Source of the DNA: Geopseudomonas aromaticivorans
Lineage (GTDB): Bacteria > Pseudomonadota > Gammaproteobacteria > Pseudomonadales > Pseudomonadaceae
Reading direction: 5' to 3'
DNA length: 64,000 nt
NCBI RefSeq assembly: GCF_019097855.1
Contig: NZ_JAHRGL010000010.1
Location: 62,001 to 126,000, forward strand
Shown piece after piece: positions 43,588-50,991 of this stretch. Each line of letters begins with the position of its first letter. Position 1 is the stretch's first letter. Below the pieces are notes generated by a model that searched no databases, had not been told where the DNA came from, and was given only the letters and a program-made list of their open reading frames with translations. The translations under genes and the position numbers were made by a program.

Positions 43588-44151
43588 TCATTTGTTCCAT
43601 AGACGTTTGACGGTGGAAAGACTGACTGTAAGTTCCTTTGCTACCTGACTCTGAGACTTCCCATCAGCCCTCAATGCCTTAACTTTTGCTTCACTAGTAG
43701 CGGCTGGACGCCCCAGAACCTTGCCAGATGCTTTTGCACGCTCAAGCCCTGCCTGAGTGCGTTCGATCAGCAGATCACGCTCAAACTCAGCGACAGAGGC
43801 AATAACAGCCATTGTCATTCTGCCTGCTGGGCTGGTGAGATCAACGCCACCCAGGGCGAGACAGTGAACCTTGATACCACGATCCGCCAACAGCTCCACA
43901 GTGGCGCGAACATCCATTGCATTTCGTCCTAGACGGTCTAGCTTCGTCACCACCAGCACATCGGTAGCTTCCATACGTTCCAACAGCTTGTTGAAGCCCG
44001 CGCGTTCTGACGCAGGAACAGAGCCGGATACTGTTTCTTCGATTACACGCTGGCGCTGAAGGTCGAAGCCAGCAGCCTTGAGCTCTTGGACTTGGTTTTC
44101 AGTGGTTTGGCCGATGGTGCTGACTCGGCAGTAAGCGAAGGTACGGGACAT
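43588..44151 (-). CDS. Small serine recombinase (resolvase/invertase)
   Basis: A 187-residue Tn3-resolvase/Pin-family recombinase. The nucleophile is S11 in YCRVST. TKLDRLGRNAMDV and SVAEFERDLLIERTQAGLERAK are typical, and the C-terminal helix-turn-helix ends SQSQVAKELTVSLSTVKRLWNK. It is complete. Its coding sequence is visibly richer in G and C than its neighbours in the element, which suggests a separate origin. No strong ribosome binding site precedes the ATG. Confidence 0.92.
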   Translation of the reverse strand: MSRTFAYCRVSTIGQTTENQVQELKAAGFDLQRQRVIEETVSGSVPASERAGFNKLLERMEATDVLVVTKLDRLGRNAMDVRATVELLADRGIKVHCLALGGVDLTSPAGRMTMAVIASVAEFERDLLIERTQAGLERAKASGKVLGRPAATSEAKVKALRADGKSQSQVAKELTVSLSTVKRLWNK

Positions 44152-44521
44152 GGGAAAGGGTTTAGTGTCAATAAGGTGGTTCCATTATATGACCTGTGCT
44201 CACAATGGCAATCCCTATTTTATGGCACCAAATCTTGACCTGTTTAGGGCGGTGTCAGATACGGTCTATTTTGATCTCTACCTCACCCCCCTGATCAAGC
44301 CTAATAGAGCTTCAAAGAGGACTTTGAGCTGGCACGTCAGGATCTTCAAGAAATTCCACTGAAAAGTCTCAACACAAGATTTACTTATTGCCCTATACCG
44401 ACCTCGTTGATTGTTGGATCGGCGCTATATAGCAAATAACCGCCCTATTGTTTTTGATTTATGGTTCACTTAGAATAAAGATGACATTTTTGTCTAGCAA
44501 CAAACCATGGAGAGCGTCACA
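44152..44521. other. Non-coding stretch of 370 bases upstream of the resolvase
   Basis: No supported gene is present. An open frame at 44150-44362 encodes no recognisable protein. Being directly upstream of the resolvase gene, it is where a res site would be expected, but I could not identify three paired subsites by eye. Confidence 0.4.
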
Positions 44522-44959
44522 ATGGAAAAAACATCTGACCTTAAAGATGCTATTAATCAAAAAACAATTACTCAAGTTTTTCTGGGCCTTGCGAGCTTTG
44601 GAGTGTACTCCCTTATGTGGATGTACAAATACACACCTATAATTGAAAAGATAACCAAGAGAGAAATTTCAAATGAAGGTTTTTTGATTTCGATTGCTGT
44701 GGCTTATGGTCTCGGTGGATTTATGGCTGATACGCAAGCTTATGGCAAGGCAGCCATTCTTAGCGTTGCTTGTTTAGTCGCCAGTGTCGTGTGGGCGTTC
44801 AATGCTAAAAAGGCTCTCGAGAATTATAGTCTCGAAGTACACAAAATCGACCTAAAGTTAAACCCAATTTATACCGCGTTATTTACATTGTTCTACATTA
44901 ACTATTGCATTAATGATCTTCCAGAGGCTGAGAGGAAGAAAATCATTCTTAACTCGTAG
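44522..44959 (+). CDS. Small integral membrane protein, DUF4234-like
   Basis: A 145-residue protein with about four hydrophobic segments (near 15-37, 54-72, 78-96 and 115-132). The opening FLGLASFGVYSLMWMYKYTP is similar to DUF4234 membrane proteins of unknown role. I chose the ATG at 44522 because GGAGAG precedes it by about seven bases. An ATG five codons earlier lacks this. It is the last gene before the right end of the element. Confidence 0.7.
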   Translation: MEKTSDLKDAINQKTITQVFLGLASFGVYSLMWMYKYTPIIEKITKREISNEGFLISIAVAYGLGGFMADTQAYGKAAILSVACLVASVVWAFNAKKALENYSLEVHKIDLKLNPIYTALFTLFYINYCINDLPEAERKKIILNS

Positions 44960-45007
44960 GGTTATTGGCCAACATGGCCTGAGGGTTAAACTTACTTGAG
45001 CAGAAGC

Positions 45008-45043
45008 ACTCTCGCAGGGTAGGAAATAATTCCCTGCGAGAGT
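45008..45043. terminator. Hairpin after the last element gene
   Basis: actctcgcaggg (45008-45019) pairs perfectly with 45032-45043 around a 12-base AT-rich loop. It lies 49 bases after the membrane-protein stop. No T-run follows, so it may be a Rho-assisted terminator or another structured RNA. The rest of 44,960-45,238 shows no gene. Confidence 0.45.
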
Positions 45044-45238
45044 TCACCCTGGAAAACAACGCACAAAGACAAATTTGAAATATAAATTAGACTGTATTTT
45101 GTATTTGCGTAGTTGATTCTTTTTGATTTTGCAGGCTACTTTCACTTATAAAATATGCCATGTGGATTGTGGCGAGGCTTTAGTCATAAAGGCCGGAAGT
45201 GAGCTGCTTGTAGTAGCGTTAACTTTCCGGTGAGAATA

Positions 45239-45268
45239 GTGATTCATCAAAGGCTTGCATCTTACCAG
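45239..45268. repeat. Right attachment junction: arm plus CCAG core
   Basis: A 26-base arm (45239-45264, beginning gtgattcatca and ending gcatctta) is followed by CCAG (45265-45268). The reverse complement of the arm matches the left arm at 21 of 26 positions. The following base resumes comM in its original frame. Confidence 0.8.
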
Positions 45269-45751
45269 TTGGTGGCGGCGATGAACCCCTGCCCGTGCGG
45301 CTACCTCGGCGATGTCGAGCAGCGTTGCCGCTGCACCCCGGAGCAGGTGCAGCGCTACCGCGCGCGGCTGTCCGGGCCGCTGCTCGACCGCATCGACCTG
45401 CACCTGCAGGTGCGCCGCGAACCGACCCGCCTGCACGCCGCCAGCGAGGGCCCGGACAGCGCCGCTCTGGCGCAGCAGGTCGCCGCCGCCCAGCAGCGCC
45501 AGCTCGACCGTCAGGGCTGCGCCAACGCCCACCTCGACCTGCCCAGCCTGCGCCAGCACTGCCCGCTGGGCGACGCCGACCGCCTGTGGCTGGAGAGCGC
45601 CGGCGAGCGCCTGCGCCTGTCGCTGCGCGCCCTGCACCGGGTGCTCAAGGTGGCGCGCACCCTCGCCGATCTCGAAGGCCGGGAGCAGATCGAGCGCGCC
45701 CAGCTGGCCGAAGCCCTGCAGTACCGCGCACCGGGCGAAGGCCCGGCGTAG
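45269..45751 (+). pseudogene. comM: comM 3' part, separated from its start
   Basis: The last 160 codons of comM. LVAAMNPCPCGYLGD with the cysteines NPCPCGY and CRCTP, the arginine-finger region LSGPLLDRIDLHLQV and the helical C-terminus are intact. The frame is open into the element's right arm, and an in-frame ATG at 45230 could start a 173-residue fragment with 13 foreign residues. Without the Walker motifs it cannot act as an ATPase. Its stop codon lies in a degraded hairpin repeat. Confidence 0.95.
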
Positions 45752-45850
45752 GGTAGGAAACTGCCGAAGGCAGTTCCCACCATCGAACACCGTCGCGGTG
45801 GACAATCGCTGCGCGAGTTTTCCACGGGGTGGCCATCCACCCTACGCCCT
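45748..45850. repeat. Degraded bipartite hairpin repeat after comM
   Basis: gtagggtaggaaactgcc and ggcagttcccacc form a first hairpin (45748-45782). A less regular second part with gttttccac and ccaccctacg ends near 45850. The outer tags GTAGGGT and ACCCTAC match the repeats at 26439 and 52285. It overlaps the comM stop codon. Confidence 0.55.
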
Positions 45851-45939
45851 ACGCCCGCCCCTCGGTCGCCCTGCCCCTGCCCGCGCCGGACCAGCCTGCT
45901 AAACTGCCGCCTCCTTCGCAGCCAGACACCCCTGCCCGC

Positions 45940-47949
45940 ATGTCCCGACTCAATCCCCGCCAGCAGGAAGCCGTCCACTACATCAGCGGCCCGCTGCTGG
46001 TGCTGGCCGGCGCCGGTTCCGGCAAGACCAGCGTGATCACCCGCAAGATCGCCTACCTCATCCAGCAGTGCGGCATCACCGCCCGCCACATAGTCGCGGT
46101 GACCTTCACCAACAAGGCGGCGCGGGAGATGAAGGAGCGCGTCGGCCACCTGCTGCGCGGCAAGGAGGGTGCCGGCCTGACGGTGTCGACCTTCCACAAC
46201 CTCGGCCTCAACATCATCCGCAAGGAGCACGCCCACCTCGGCTACAAGCCGGGCTTCTCGATCTTCGACGAGAGCGACGTCAAGGCGCTGCTCGCCGACA
46301 TCATGCAGAAGGAATACCAGGGCGACGACGGCGTCGACGAGATCAAGAACCTGATCGGCGCCTGGAAGAACGACCTGATCCTCCCCGAGCAGGCCCTGGA
46401 GCAGGCGCGCAACCCGCGCGAGCAGACCGCCGCCATCGTCTACCTGCACTACCAGCGCACCCTCAAGGCCTACAACGCGGTCGACTTCGACGACCTGATC
46501 CTGCAGCCGGTCAAGCTGTTCCAGGAGCACCCCGAGGTGCTGCAGAAGTGGCGCAACCGGGTGCGCTACATGCTGGTCGACGAATACCAGGACACCAACG
46601 CCAGCCAGTACCTCTTGGTGAAACTGCTGGTAACCGAGCGCGCGCAGTTCACCGTGGTCGGTGACGACGACCAGTCGATCTACGCCTGGCGCGGCGCGCG
46701 GCCGGAAAACCTGATGCTGCTCAAGGACGACTTCCCCAGCCTCAAGGTGGTGATGCTCGAGCAGAACTACCGCTCGACCAGCCGCATCCTCAAGTGCGCC
46801 AACGTGCTGATCGCCAACAACCCGCACGTGTTCGAGAAGCAGCTGTGGAGCGAGATGGGTCACGGCGACGAGATTCGGGTGATCCGCTGCAAGAACGAGG
46901 ATGCCGAGTGCGAGCGCATCGCCATGGAGATCCTCACCCAGCACCTGCGCACCGACCGCCCGTACAGCGAGTTCGCCATCCTCTACCGCGGCAACTACCA
47001 GGCCAAGCTGATGGAGCTGAAGCTGCAGCACCACCAGATTCCCTACCGCCTGTCCGGCGGCACCAGCTTCTTCGCCCGCCAGGAAGTGAAGGACCTGATG
47101 AGCTACTTCCGCCTGCTGGTCAACCCGGACGACGACAACGCCTTCCTGCGGGTGATCAACGTGCCGCGCCGCGAGATCGGCTCGGCCACCCTGGAGAAGC
47201 TCGGCAACTACGCCACCGCGCGCAAGATCAGCATGTACGAGGCCAGCGACGAGATCGGCCTGCGCGAGCACCTCGACGCCCGCTACTGCGAGCGCCTGGC
47301 GCGCTTCAAGCACTTCCTCGACCGGGTGCGCCGCGAGTGCGCGCAGGACGACCCGATCGCCGCCCTGCGCGGGATGATCGCCGACATCGACTACGAGAAC
47401 TGGCTGCGCGAGAACAGCTCCACCGACAAGGCCGCCGACTACCGGATGAGCAACGTCTGGTTCCTCCTCGAGGCGTTGAAGAACACCCTGGAGAAGGACG
47501 AGGACGGCGACATGACCATCGAGCAGGCCATCGCCAAGCTGGTACTGCGCGACATGCTCGAACGCCAGCAGGAAGAGGAAGACGGCGCCGAGGGCGTGCA
47601 GATGATGACCCTGCACGCCTCCAAGGGCCTGGAGTTCCCCTCGGTGTTCATCATGGGCATGGAGGAGGAAATCCTCCCGCACCGCTCGAGCATCGAGGCC
47701 GACACCGTCGAGGAGGAACGCCGCCTGGCCTACGTCGGCATCACCCGCGCCAAGCAGAACCTCGCCATCACCTTCGCTGCCAAGCGCAAGCAGTACGGCG
47801 AGGTGATCGACTGCGCGCCGAGCCGCTTCCTCGACGAGCTGCCCCGGGAAGACCTGCAGTGGGAAGGCCTGGAGGACACCCCGGTGGAGGTCAAGGCGGT
47901 GCGCGGCAACAGCGCGCTGGCGGACATCCGCGCGCTGCTCAAGCGCTGA
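45940..47949 (+). CDS. rep: ATP-dependent DNA helicase Rep
   Basis: A 669-residue superfamily 1A helicase that clears protein roadblocks ahead of replication forks and restarts stalled forks. Walker A is LAGAGSGKT. DEYQDTN is motif II, GDDDQSIYAWRGA is motif III, and LHASKGLEFPSVFI and VGITRAKQNL are motifs V and VI. The ATG at 45940 gives the exact Rep length. The upstream 188 bases hold the degraded hairpin repeat. Confidence 0.97.
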   Translation: MSRLNPRQQEAVHYISGPLLVLAGAGSGKTSVITRKIAYLIQQCGITARHIVAVTFTNKAAREMKERVGHLLRGKEGAGLTVSTFHNLGLNIIRKEHAHLGYKPGFSIFDESDVKALLADIMQKEYQGDDGVDEIKNLIGAWKNDLILPEQALEQARNPREQTAAIVYLHYQRTLKAYNAVDFDDLILQPVKLFQEHPEVLQKWRNRVRYMLVDEYQDTNASQYLLVKLLVTERAQFTVVGDDDQSIYAWRGARPENLMLLKDDFPSLKVVMLEQNYRSTSRILKCANVLIANNPHVFEKQLWSEMGHGDEIRVIRCKNEDAECERIAMEILTQHLRTDRPYSEFAILYRGNYQAKLMELKLQHHQIPYRLSGGTSFFARQEVKDLMSYFRLLVNPDDDNAFLRVINVPRREIGSATLEKLGNYATARKISMYEASDEIGLREHLDARYCERLARFKHFLDRVRRECAQDDPIAALRGMIADIDYENWLRENSSTDKAADYRMSNVWFLLEALKNTLEKDEDGDMTIEQAIAKLVLRDMLERQQEEEDGAEGVQMMTLHASKGLEFPSVFIMGMEEEILPHRSSIEADTVEEERRLAYVGITRAKQNLAITFAAKRKQYGEVIDCAPSRFLDELPREDLQWEGLEDTPVEVKAVRGNSALADIRALLKR

Positions 47950-47956
47950 GGCGCGC

Positions 47957-48382
47957 TCAGGGCTGGCCGTGGCGCGCGCGGCTGGCCTGGACGATGCGCT
48001 CGGCGGGCACGCGCAGCTGGCGCAGCAGGTATTCGGCGAACTCCGGGGCGTAGTCCTGGCGGGCGATGGCCTGGGCCATGCAGTCCAGCCAGGCGGTACT
48101 GCCGGCCGCGTCGATCGGCCACTGCGCATGGAAGGACGGGATCACGATGGCGCCGTACTTCTCGGCGAACAGCTTCGGCCCGCCCAGCCAGCCGCTGAGA
48201 AAGCACGCCAGCTTGTCGCGCGAGGCGTCGAGACTCTCGGGGTGCATGCGCCGCAGGTCGGCGGCGGCGGGCGACTCGTCCATGATCCGGTAGAAGTCGT
48301 CGACCAGCCGGCGCAGGCCGTCGATACCGCCGGCGGCCTGGTAGGAGGCGTCGCCGACGCCATAGGTGGGGGTGCTGCTCAC
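47957..48382 (-). CDS. Group II truncated haemoglobin
   Basis: A 141-residue trHb2 globin. It has the GG..GL.RLVDDFYRIMDE start and proximal histidine in PSFHAQWPI. FLSGWLGGPKLFAEKYG and the CD/E-helix residues typical of group II are also present. Roles proposed for the family are oxygen or nitric oxide chemistry. It converges on rep with seven bases between stops. Confidence 0.88.
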   Translation of the reverse strand: MSSTPTYGVGDASYQAAGGIDGLRRLVDDFYRIMDESPAAADLRRMHPESLDASRDKLACFLSGWLGGPKLFAEKYGAIVIPSFHAQWPIDAAGSTAWLDCMAQAIARQDYAPEFAEYLLRQLRVPAERIVQASRARHGQP

Positions 48383-48493
48383 GGGGCGCTCTCACTGGAT
48401 ACGGAAAAGCACATCTTAGCCGGAAAGGATTTTGTCCTCAGCCGCGCGACTCACCGCTTAAAATGCGCCATCACCGATCACTGACGACTAGCC

Positions 48494-49459
48494 ATGAATG
48501 CCGATGCCATAGCCACCCTGCAGCAGCAGGTCATTGCCGCCCTGGGCGCCGTACCCGACGAGACCCGGCGCCTGTTCCACGGCCGCGGGCGGCGCTGGCC
48601 GGGGCTCGAGCATGTCACCGTGGACTGGCTGCAGGGCGTGCTGCTGGTGGCGCTGTTCCGCGAGCCGGAGGCGGCGGAACTGGCCATGCTCAAGCAGATG
48701 CTCACGGCCCTGAGCCAAACCGCCGAGTGGCGGCACAGCCAGGCGCACAGCCTGTTGCTGCAACACCGCTACCAGCTGGACAGCCGCACGGAATGGCTGC
48801 TGGGCGATGAGGTGAACGACTGGCTGATCAGCGAGGATGGCCTGCGCTTCAAGCTGGATCTGGGCAAGAAGCAGAATACCGGCCTGTTCCTCGACATGCG
48901 CTATGGCCGGCGCTGGGTACGGGAGCAGGCCGCGGGCAAGCGCGTGCTCAACCTGTTTGCCTACACCTGCGCTTTTTCGGTGGCGGCGCTTGCCGGTGGC
49001 GCCGAGCAGGTGGTCAATCTGGACATGGCCAAGGCCGCCCTGAACCGCGGGCGCGACAATCACCGGCTGAACCAGCAGGACCTCGGCCAGGTCAGCTTCC
49101 TGGGCCACGAGCTGTTCAAGTCGTGGAGCAAGGTGAAGAAGTACGGCCCCTACGACCTGATCATCATCGACCCGCCGTCGTTCCAGAAGGGCAGCTTTGC
49201 CCTGACCAAGGACTATCAGAAGATCCTGCGCCGCCTGCCCGACCTGCTCACCGCGCAAGGGGTGGTGCTGGCCTGCATCAACGATCCGGCCATCGGTCCC
49301 GACTTCCTGATCGACGGCATGGCCAGCGAGGCGCCGAGCCTGACCTTCGAGAAGCGCCTGGAAAACCAGCCCGAGTTTGCCGACATCGATCCGGACGCCG
49401 GGCTGAAGGCCATGGTGTTCAAGCACAACGCCCTCGCTGCCGCCAGTCCGGGCGCGTAG
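48494..49459 (+). CDS. RlmI-like class I SAM-dependent methyltransferase
   Basis: A 321-residue methyltransferase related to the 23S rRNA cytosine methyltransferases RlmI/RlmL. The SAM-binding motif I is VLNLFAYTCAFSVAALAGGA, and motif IV is IIIDPPSFQKGSF. It lacks the N-terminal PUA domain of RlmI. The RNA target is not evident. It is a single gene that converges on the arsC-like gene. Confidence 0.83.
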   Translation: MNADAIATLQQQVIAALGAVPDETRRLFHGRGRRWPGLEHVTVDWLQGVLLVALFREPEAAELAMLKQMLTALSQTAEWRHSQAHSLLLQHRYQLDSRTEWLLGDEVNDWLISEDGLRFKLDLGKKQNTGLFLDMRYGRRWVREQAAGKRVLNLFAYTCAFSVAALAGGAEQVVNLDMAKAALNRGRDNHRLNQQDLGQVSFLGHELFKSWSKVKKYGPYDLIIIDPPSFQKGSFALTKDYQKILRRLPDLLTAQGVVLACINDPAIGPDFLIDGMASEAPSLTFEKRLENQPEFADIDPDAGLKAMVFKHNALAAASPGA

Positions 49460-49531
49460 CCGCGCAGCGCGGCCGGGCAGCCCGCGGCTGCGCTGGCGAC
49501 TCGCCAAGCAGCGGCGGGACGACCGCGCCCG

Positions 49532-49957
49532 TCAGTCCGCCAACCCGGCCAGCCAGGACTCCAGTTGGCGCTGGATCTCGTCGCGCGCCTGGCGATAGGC
49601 CGCCTGGCGCTCGGCCGGCGTCCCCGTCGCCGCCGCAGGGTCGCTGCCGCGCCAGTGCAGCGTATGGCCATCGCGCGGGAAGTCCAGGCAGCTGCTGTCC
49701 AGCTTGTCATCGAGGATCACCACGTAGTCGAACTGGGTGTCCTCGTAATCGTTGAGGCCCTTGCTGCGCTGCTCGGCAATGGCGATCCCGGCCTCCTGCA
49801 TGACGCTCACCGTCAGCGGATCCAGCGGCCGCGGCTCGATCCCGGCACTGTACGCCTCGAAACGCGCGCCGCCGCGGGCCCGCAGCAGGCCCTCGGCCAT
49901 CTGCGAGCGGTCGGCGTTGCCCTCGCACAGGAACAACACTCGAATGGGCTGATGCAT
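49532..49957 (-). CDS. ArsC-like low-molecular-weight phosphatase family protein
   Basis: A 141-residue protein of the thioredoxin-linked arsenate reductase/LMW phosphatase family. The P-loop is C11-EGNAD-R17, in LFLCEGNADRSQMAEGLLRARG. HWRGSDPAAATG matches the arsenate reductase C-terminal region. Only one distal cysteine remains (C90). The position of the second is VILDD instead of a cysteine-containing stretch, so the usual three-cysteine relay is incomplete. It lies 4 kb from the ars cluster and 39 bases after a CDF gene. Confidence 0.8.
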   Translation of the reverse strand: MHQPIRVLFLCEGNADRSQMAEGLLRARGGARFEAYSAGIEPRPLDPLTVSVMQEAGIAIAEQRSKGLNDYEDTQFDYVVILDDKLDSSCLDFPRDGHTLHWRGSDPAAATGTPAERQAAYRQARDEIQRQLESWLAGLAD

Positions 49958-49996
49958 ACCTGCGTCCTCTCTTCCCGGTGACTAAAATCCAGCGCC

Positions 49997-50926
49997 TCAG
50001 CCGGCGGCTGGACGGGCGCAACTCAGCGGACAACCGGCATCGCGCTCCAGTTGCAGGGTGGCATGGTCGATGCCGAAATGCTCGTGCAGCTCGCGGGCGA
50101 TGCGCTGCAGGAATTCGTCGCTGTCCGGCAGCGTGGCCATGGCCATGTGCGCGGTGAGCGCCACCTCGGCGGTGCTCAGCGCCCACACGTGCAGGTCGTG
50201 CACGTCGCAGGTGCCGGGCAGCGCCAGCAGATACTGGCGCACCGCCGGCAGGTCGACCTGCTCCGGCACGCCGTCGAACAACAGGTGCAGCGACTGGCGG
50301 AACAGCGACCAGGTGCCGAGCACGATGACCACGGCAATCGCCAGACCGACCACGGGGTCGATCCAGTGCCAGCCCTGCCACAGGTACAGCGCGCCGGCCA
50401 GCACCACGCCGACCGAGACCAGCGCATCGGCCGCCATGTGCAGGAAGGCGCCACGCAGGTTGAGATCGCTGCGGCTGCCGGAGAAGAACAACGCGGCGGT
50501 GATCGCGTTGACCAGCACGCCAATGCCGGCCACCAGCATCACCACCTCGCCGGTGATCGCCGCCGGCTGGCTCAGGCGCTGGATCGACTCCCAGCCCAGC
50601 GAGCCCATGGCCACCAGCAGGATCGAGGCGTTGACGAAGCTGGCGAGGATCGAGCCGCGCCGCCAGCCGTAGGTATGCCGGTCGCTGGGGCGCAGGCGGG
50701 TGGCCGCCATGGCCGCCCAGGCGAGGAGCAGTCCGCCGACGTCGCTGAGGTTGTGCCCGGCATCGGCGAGCAGGGCCAGCGAGTTCACCTGCCAGCCATA
50801 GAAGGCCTCGACCAGCACGAAGCCGAGGTTCAGGGCGATGCCGAAGGCAAAGGCGCGATCGTAGCGCGGCGTCCCGTGCACATGCTGGTGGTGGTGTTCT
50901 GCGTGGTGGTGATGCGCATGCGCCAT
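49997..50926 (-). CDS. Cation diffusion facilitator (zinc/cobalt/cadmium exporter)
   Basis: A 309-residue CDF protein with a histidine-rich N-terminus (HAHHHHAEHHHQHVHG) and six membrane segments. Metal-site residues are in LLADAGHNLSD (helix II) and HMAADALVSVGV (helix V). The C-terminal cytoplasmic domain ends with histidine-rich HEHFGIDH. The substrate is probably zinc (family knowledge). GGAGG precedes the ATG at 50926. It is upstream of the arsC-like gene on the same strand. Confidence 0.9.
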   Translation of the reverse strand: MAHAHHHHAEHHHQHVHGTPRYDRAFAFGIALNLGFVLVEAFYGWQVNSLALLADAGHNLSDVGGLLLAWAAMAATRLRPSDRHTYGWRRGSILASFVNASILLVAMGSLGWESIQRLSQPAAITGEVVMLVAGIGVLVNAITAALFFSGSRSDLNLRGAFLHMAADALVSVGVVLAGALYLWQGWHWIDPVVGLAIAVVIVLGTWSLFRQSLHLLFDGVPEQVDLPAVRQYLLALPGTCDVHDLHVWALSTAEVALTAHMAMATLPDSDEFLQRIARELHEHFGIDHATLQLERDAGCPLSCARPAAG

Positions 50927-50991
50927 GTGCCGCCTCCTCCCCCGCACGCCCGGCAGTGGCGCGCGCGGTCAATCCCTTCGCTCATTATCGT

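Larger units (their letters stand above)
38901..45268. mobile_element. Integrated element in comM carrying a large serine recombinase
   Basis: An AT-rich insertion of about 6,364 bases bounded by direct CCAG copies (38901-38904 and 45265-45268). Removing it with one CCAG restores comM in frame across FQLVAAMNPCPCGYLG. Inside each CCAG is a 26-base arm, the two being inverted relative to each other with 21 matches. The gene content is an integrase, three unknown proteins, an HUH/Rep-like protein, a double HTH protein, a small resolvase and a membrane protein. The base composition contrasts sharply with the GC-rich flanks. It looks like an integrative element or satellite, since no phage structural or conjugation genes are present. 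Confidence 0.9.

Noticed and set aside
44150-44362. A 70-codon frame upstream of the resolvase gene
   Set aside because: It begins opposite the resolvase start, lacks a binding site and has no recognisable motif.
38901-45268. The element as a classical insertion sequence or Tn3-type transposon with a 4-base target duplication
   Set aside because: No DDE transposase is encoded. The CCAG repeat with inverted arms fits better with integrase att sites, given the large serine recombinase at the end. A 5-base duplication as in Tn3/Tn7-like elements is not seen, because the fifth base differs.
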